Assembly: GCA_946530565.1 (NCBI GenBank)
Contig: CAMNAE010000031.1
Coordinates: 1-10,679 of the forward strand
Source of the DNA: an uncultured Oscillibacter sp.
GTDB taxonomy: Bacteria; Bacillota; Clostridia; Oscillospirales; Oscillospiraceae
Direction of reading: 5' to 3'
Length of the DNA: 10,679 nucleotides
In this document: piece after piece, positions 6,381 to 10,679 of the stretch
Layout of the letters: every line of letters starts with the position of its first letter
Numbering within the stretch: the first letter of the stretch is position 1
Translations under genes and position numbers: made by a program
Notes under the pieces: model-generated
What the model was told of the DNA's origin: nothing
The model's input: the letters and a program-made list of their open reading frames with translations, nothing else
The model's database searches: none

Positions 6381-7754
6381 ATGAGCTTTCAGTCCTGGGG
6401 CTATCTTGCGCTCCTCGCGGCGGCGGGCATCGCGCTGCACTTCTCGGGCGCAAAGCGCCGCGGCCTCACGCTCGCGCTTCTGATCGCGGCGGGGCTTATT
6501 TTCGCTCTGCGCGGCGGCGGGCTGTGGGTCCTGCTCATCGGCGTGCTCGTCACACTTGCCGGGCTCTATATTGCCCGGCGCCTCGGCTCGCGGGCGCTGA
6601 TCGCGGCCGCGGTCTTTCACATCGCGGTGCTGCTGCTCTTCAAGCTTGCCCCCCCCTTCCCGATGCCCGCGGGGCTGAGCTTTTTCACCTTCGCCCAGCT
6701 CTTTATTCTGCGCCGGGCGGGGCAGGGGCGGCTCGCACTCTCAGCGCAGCCGGGCACGGCCGCGCTGGAGCTCGGCGCGTTATCGCTCTTCTTCCCGACG
6801 CTCCTCTCAGGCCCGATCCTGAAGCCGGAGGACTTCCTGCCCCAGACGCGCGGCGAGAGCGCCTTTCACGTCTCATCAGCAGACGCCGCGGCGGCCGTCC
6901 GCGCGATCGTGCAGGGCTTTTCGAAAAAGCTGCTGCTCGCCGACCCCCTCGGCACGCTCGTGTCTGCCGGCTGGGAAAACCTCGCCGCGCTGAACACGCC
7001 CGGCGCGCTTTTAGTGAGTCTTTGCTTCACACTGCAGCTCTTTCTGGACTTTTCGGCCTACTGCGACATCGCCTGGGGCAGCGCGCGGCTTTTGGGCGTT
7101 CACATCCCCGAAAACTTCCGCGCGCCCTACCGCGCGCTCTCGGTCACGGATTTCTGGCGGCGCTGGCACATCACGCTCACCGATTTTCTGCGTGAAAACG
7201 TCTATTTCCCGCTCGGCGGCTCCCGCAAGGGGCAAAAGCGGGCTATGCTCAATATATTGATCACATTTCTCGTGAGCGGCTTCTGGCACGGCACGGGCTG
7301 GACCTTTCTTCTCTGGGGCGCGCTGCACGGCCTCGCGCAGATCGTCGAGCGCGCCTGGGGCGAAAAACGCGAACATCTGCCCAGGGCGCTGCGCTTTGCG
7401 CTCACGTTCGGCTTTGTCTCGTTTGCCTGGGTCTTCTTCCGCGCGCCGTCGGTCGGCGCGGCGCTCGCGCTGCTCGGCCGCGTCTTTACGGGCGGCCTCG
7501 GCCCGATCCCCGCGTTTTTGACAGCGCAGGTCTACCCCCTCGAGGCCGAGGCGCTCAGGGGCCTTCTGGGGCGCGAGCTGCCGCTTGTGCGGCTTGCCGC
7601 GCTTCTGGGGATCTCGCTCTATGTCGCCCTTTCACCCGTACCGGAGCGCGAGAAGGCGCCGGGGAAATACGATTTTGCGATTTACGCCGCCCTGGCCGCC
7701 TTCTCCCTGTGCTCGATGGGCGCCGTACAGCACTTCATCTATGCCAATTTCTGA
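6381..7754 (+). CDS. MBOAT-family membrane O-acyltransferase (AlgI/DltB-like)
   Basis: Polytopic inner-membrane acyltransferase of 457 residues, expected to pass an acyl group across the membrane for O-acylation of an extracytoplasmic glycan or teichoic-acid-like polymer. The family signature is clear: FSKKLLLAD at 180-188, LDFSAYCDIAWG at 222-233, TDFWRRWHITLTDFLRENVY at 256-275, and SGFWHGTGWTFLLWGALHG at 299-317, with the catalytic-type His303 and second conserved His316. About ten hydrophobic segments span the rest. The ATG directly abuts the XRE stop codon (TAAATG) with only a weak GAGA upstream, so translation is probably coupled. It overlaps or abuts the next gene, a membrane-anchored SGNH protein, matching the two-protein arrangement of AlgI/AlgJ and DltB/DltD systems. 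The acceptor and acyl donor cannot be read from sequence. An 8-C run at 6649-6656 lies early in the gene. Confidence 0.93.
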   Translation: MSFQSWGYLALLAAAGIALHFSGAKRRGLTLALLIAAGLIFALRGGGLWVLLIGVLVTLAGLYIARRLGSRALIAAAVFHIAVLLLFKLAPPFPMPAGLSFFTFAQLFILRRAGQGRLALSAQPGTAALELGALSLFFPTLLSGPILKPEDFLPQTRGESAFHVSSADAAAAVRAIVQGFSKKLLLADPLGTLVSAGWENLAALNTPGALLVSLCFTLQLFLDFSAYCDIAWGSARLLGVHIPENFRAPYRALSVTDFWRRWHITLTDFLRENVYFPLGGSRKGQKRAMLNILITFLVSGFWHGTGWTFLLWGALHGLAQIVERAWGEKREHLPRALRFALTFGFVSFAWVFFRAPSVGAALALLGRVFTGGLGPIPAFLTAQVYPLEAEALRGLLGRELPLVRLAALLGISLYVALSPVPEREKAPGKYDFAIYAALAAFSLCSMGAVQHFIYANF

Positions 7755-7764
7755 GGATACGCCT

Positions 7765-8846
7765 GTGTTGAACGCTCATGTGCGCTTTTTGCGGCGCTTT
7801 GCTCTTGTGCTCCTCGCGCTGCTCATCGCCTGGGGCAGCTTTGTCTATGCCGTCGACCCGGCGCTCTACTTCCGCCCGTCGCACGACGGCCGCGCGGTCT
7901 TTTTCAGTGAACGCTGGCAGTTTGCCGGGCTCATCCGCCGCGCCGAAGCCGACACGTTGCTCCTCGGCACCTCGATGGCCGCAAACTATCTGGAAAGCGA
8001 TATCGAGGCGGCCTTCGGCGGTGACCGGGCCCTGCGCGTGACGATCCCCGACGGGTACTACTCGGAATTCGACCGGGTGCTCTCCCTCGCCTGCCGCGTC
8101 CATCCGCCGCGGCGGGTCATCTGGCTCATCGACCTCAATACGCTCGTGCGCTCCGACGCCGGCGCGACCGGCGCGCTGCCATCGTTTCTGTACGACGAAA
8201 CGCCGTACAACGACTTTCGCTATCTCCTCTCGCGAGAGGGGCTCTACTACGGCGCCTACGCCTTGCTCGGCCGCGGCGCCGCCGTGCCGGAGGCCGATGC
8301 CTTTGTGACCGACGCGCAGGAGTACTGGAGCCACATCGAGGCGCTCGAGCAGTATGAGCGGCCGGAGGTGAGCGGGACAGAGCTTCCGCGGGACGCGTTT
8401 TACCCTGATCTTCAGGAGAACCTCGCGCACTTGAAGCGCTGGGCAGATGCGTACCCGGAGACGGAGTTTTTGTTCGCCTTTTCGCCCTACAGCATGCTCT
8501 TTTGGGATAAAGTGACCCGGCTCGGCGAGCGGGAGGCCATGCTCGGCGCGCTGATGACGGCGGCCGAGACGCTCTCACAGATCCCGAACGCGCGCGTTTT
8601 CGGCCCGATCGTGCAGCGGGAGGTCGTCGGGAATCTCGATCTCTACTGCGACTACATCCACCACTCAGCCGAGGGCGCCCGCATGGTGCTTGGCGGCATC
8701 GCGAGCGGCGCGACGGCCATTTCCGCAGGGGATCTTCGCGCCTGGGAGGCCTTTTTGCGGGATTTTGACTTTGAGAAATACTATAACCCGGGCTACTGGA
8801 AGGCCTGGAACGAGATACGCGGCATCACAGCAACGGAGGAATCAAC

Positions 8847-8850
<4 letters not shown>
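7765..8850 (+). CDS. Membrane-anchored SGNH-like acyltransferase partner of the MBOAT protein
   Basis: Probable extracytoplasmic partner completing the acyl transfer begun by the MBOAT protein. Numbered from the GTG at 7765 (361 residues), it has a basic N-terminus, one membrane segment at about 11-30, and VDP just after it. An SGNH-like block I follows, [12 protein letters not shown] at 65-76, with putative nucleophile Ser70 and Asn74. The C-terminal catalytic block is DYIHH at 296-300, with putative Asp296/His299. Firmicutes proteins beside MBOAT genes, as I recall them, share this VDP...GTSM...DxxH layout. The GTG at 7765 has GAGGA (7753-7757, overlapping the MBOAT stop) at 7 bases. ATG 7741 would overlap MBOAT by 14 bases but has no ribosome binding site, and TTG 7768 is a third option. 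The stop overlaps the lepA start (ATGA). It resembles DltD/AlgJ in role rather than by clear sequence identity. Confidence 0.82.
8835..8840 (+). promoter_or_regulatory. Ribosome binding site of lepA inside the SGNH gene
   Basis: GGAGGA lies six bases before the lepA ATG and inside the last codons of the SGNH gene. It fixes the lepA start at 8847 and gives lepA efficient initiation despite the ATGA overlap with the upstream stop codon. Confidence 0.85.
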
Positions 8851-10652
<1,802 letters not shown>

Positions 10653-10655
10653 TCC

Positions 10656-10667
10656 CTCCGCGCGGAG
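10656..10667. repeat. Short perfect palindrome just after lepA
   Basis: CTCCGCGCGGAG is a perfect 12-bp palindrome without a loop, three bases after the lepA stop codon. No T-run follows in the 12 bases left of the window, so it cannot be called a terminator. It could be part of a larger structure or chance in GC-rich DNA. Confidence 0.3.
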
Positions 10668-10679
10668 CGATCCAGGACC

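Noticed and set aside
7585..7764. Upstream extension of the SGNH gene within the MBOAT gene
   Set aside because: The reading is an out-of-frame shadow of the MBOAT C-terminus; the membrane-anchor start with GAGGA at 7 bases (GTG 7765) is better supported.

Overview
The window looks like ordinary chromosome from a GC-rich anaerobic member of the Bacillota (Clostridia). The reasons are a class III (Firmicutes-type) fructose-1,6-bisphosphatase, strong AAGGAGG-type ribosome binding sites, sigma-A promoters with exact TATAAT boxes, and an acyltransferase/SGNH pair whose SGNH member resembles clostridial proteins I recall. The species cannot be named from this sequence. The strong third-position G/C bias creates many long antisense shadow frames, which are left out. 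I see no insertion sequence, CRISPR array, phage gene, tRNA or rRNA, and no gene-free stretch longer than about 300 bases.

Layout. (1) 1-517, plus strand: the 3' end of fbp, closed by a perfect 12-bp hairpin that can terminate transcription in both directions. (2) 599-2309, minus strand: a two-gene operon with a membrane-anchored polysaccharide deacetylase first and a Cof-type HAD phosphatase second; the ribosome binding site of the second overlaps the stop codon of the first. (3) 2310-2481: a divergent promoter region, with an excellent rightward sigma-A promoter and a weaker leftward one. (4) 2482-5584, plus strand: a GT4 glycosyltransferase overlapping a cytoplasmic GH13 alpha-glucosidase of the oligo-1,6-glucosidase type. 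(5) 5585-5702: an extended -10 promoter and a leader containing a short hairpin. (6) 5703-10652, plus strand: a tightly packed run of four genes: XRE regulator, MBOAT O-acyltransferase, membrane-anchored SGNH-like protein and lepA (elongation factor 4). Successive genes abut or overlap.

How the parts may work together. The MBOAT and SGNH proteins form an AlgI/AlgJ- or DltB/DltD-like pair, probably moving acyl groups across the membrane onto an extracytoplasmic glycopolymer; the acceptor is unknown. The deacetylase also faces outward, so two of the gene groups may adjust the acylation of envelope glycans. The GT4/GH13 pair looks like a glucose-related glycolipid or glucan module. The least usual arrangement is the housekeeping gene lepA as last gene of the regulator-acyltransferase unit, joined to it by a 4-nt stop/start overlap. 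No clearly new system is evident; the best leads are that four-gene unit, the uncharacterised C-terminal region of its XRE regulator, and the palindromes in the divergent promoter region.
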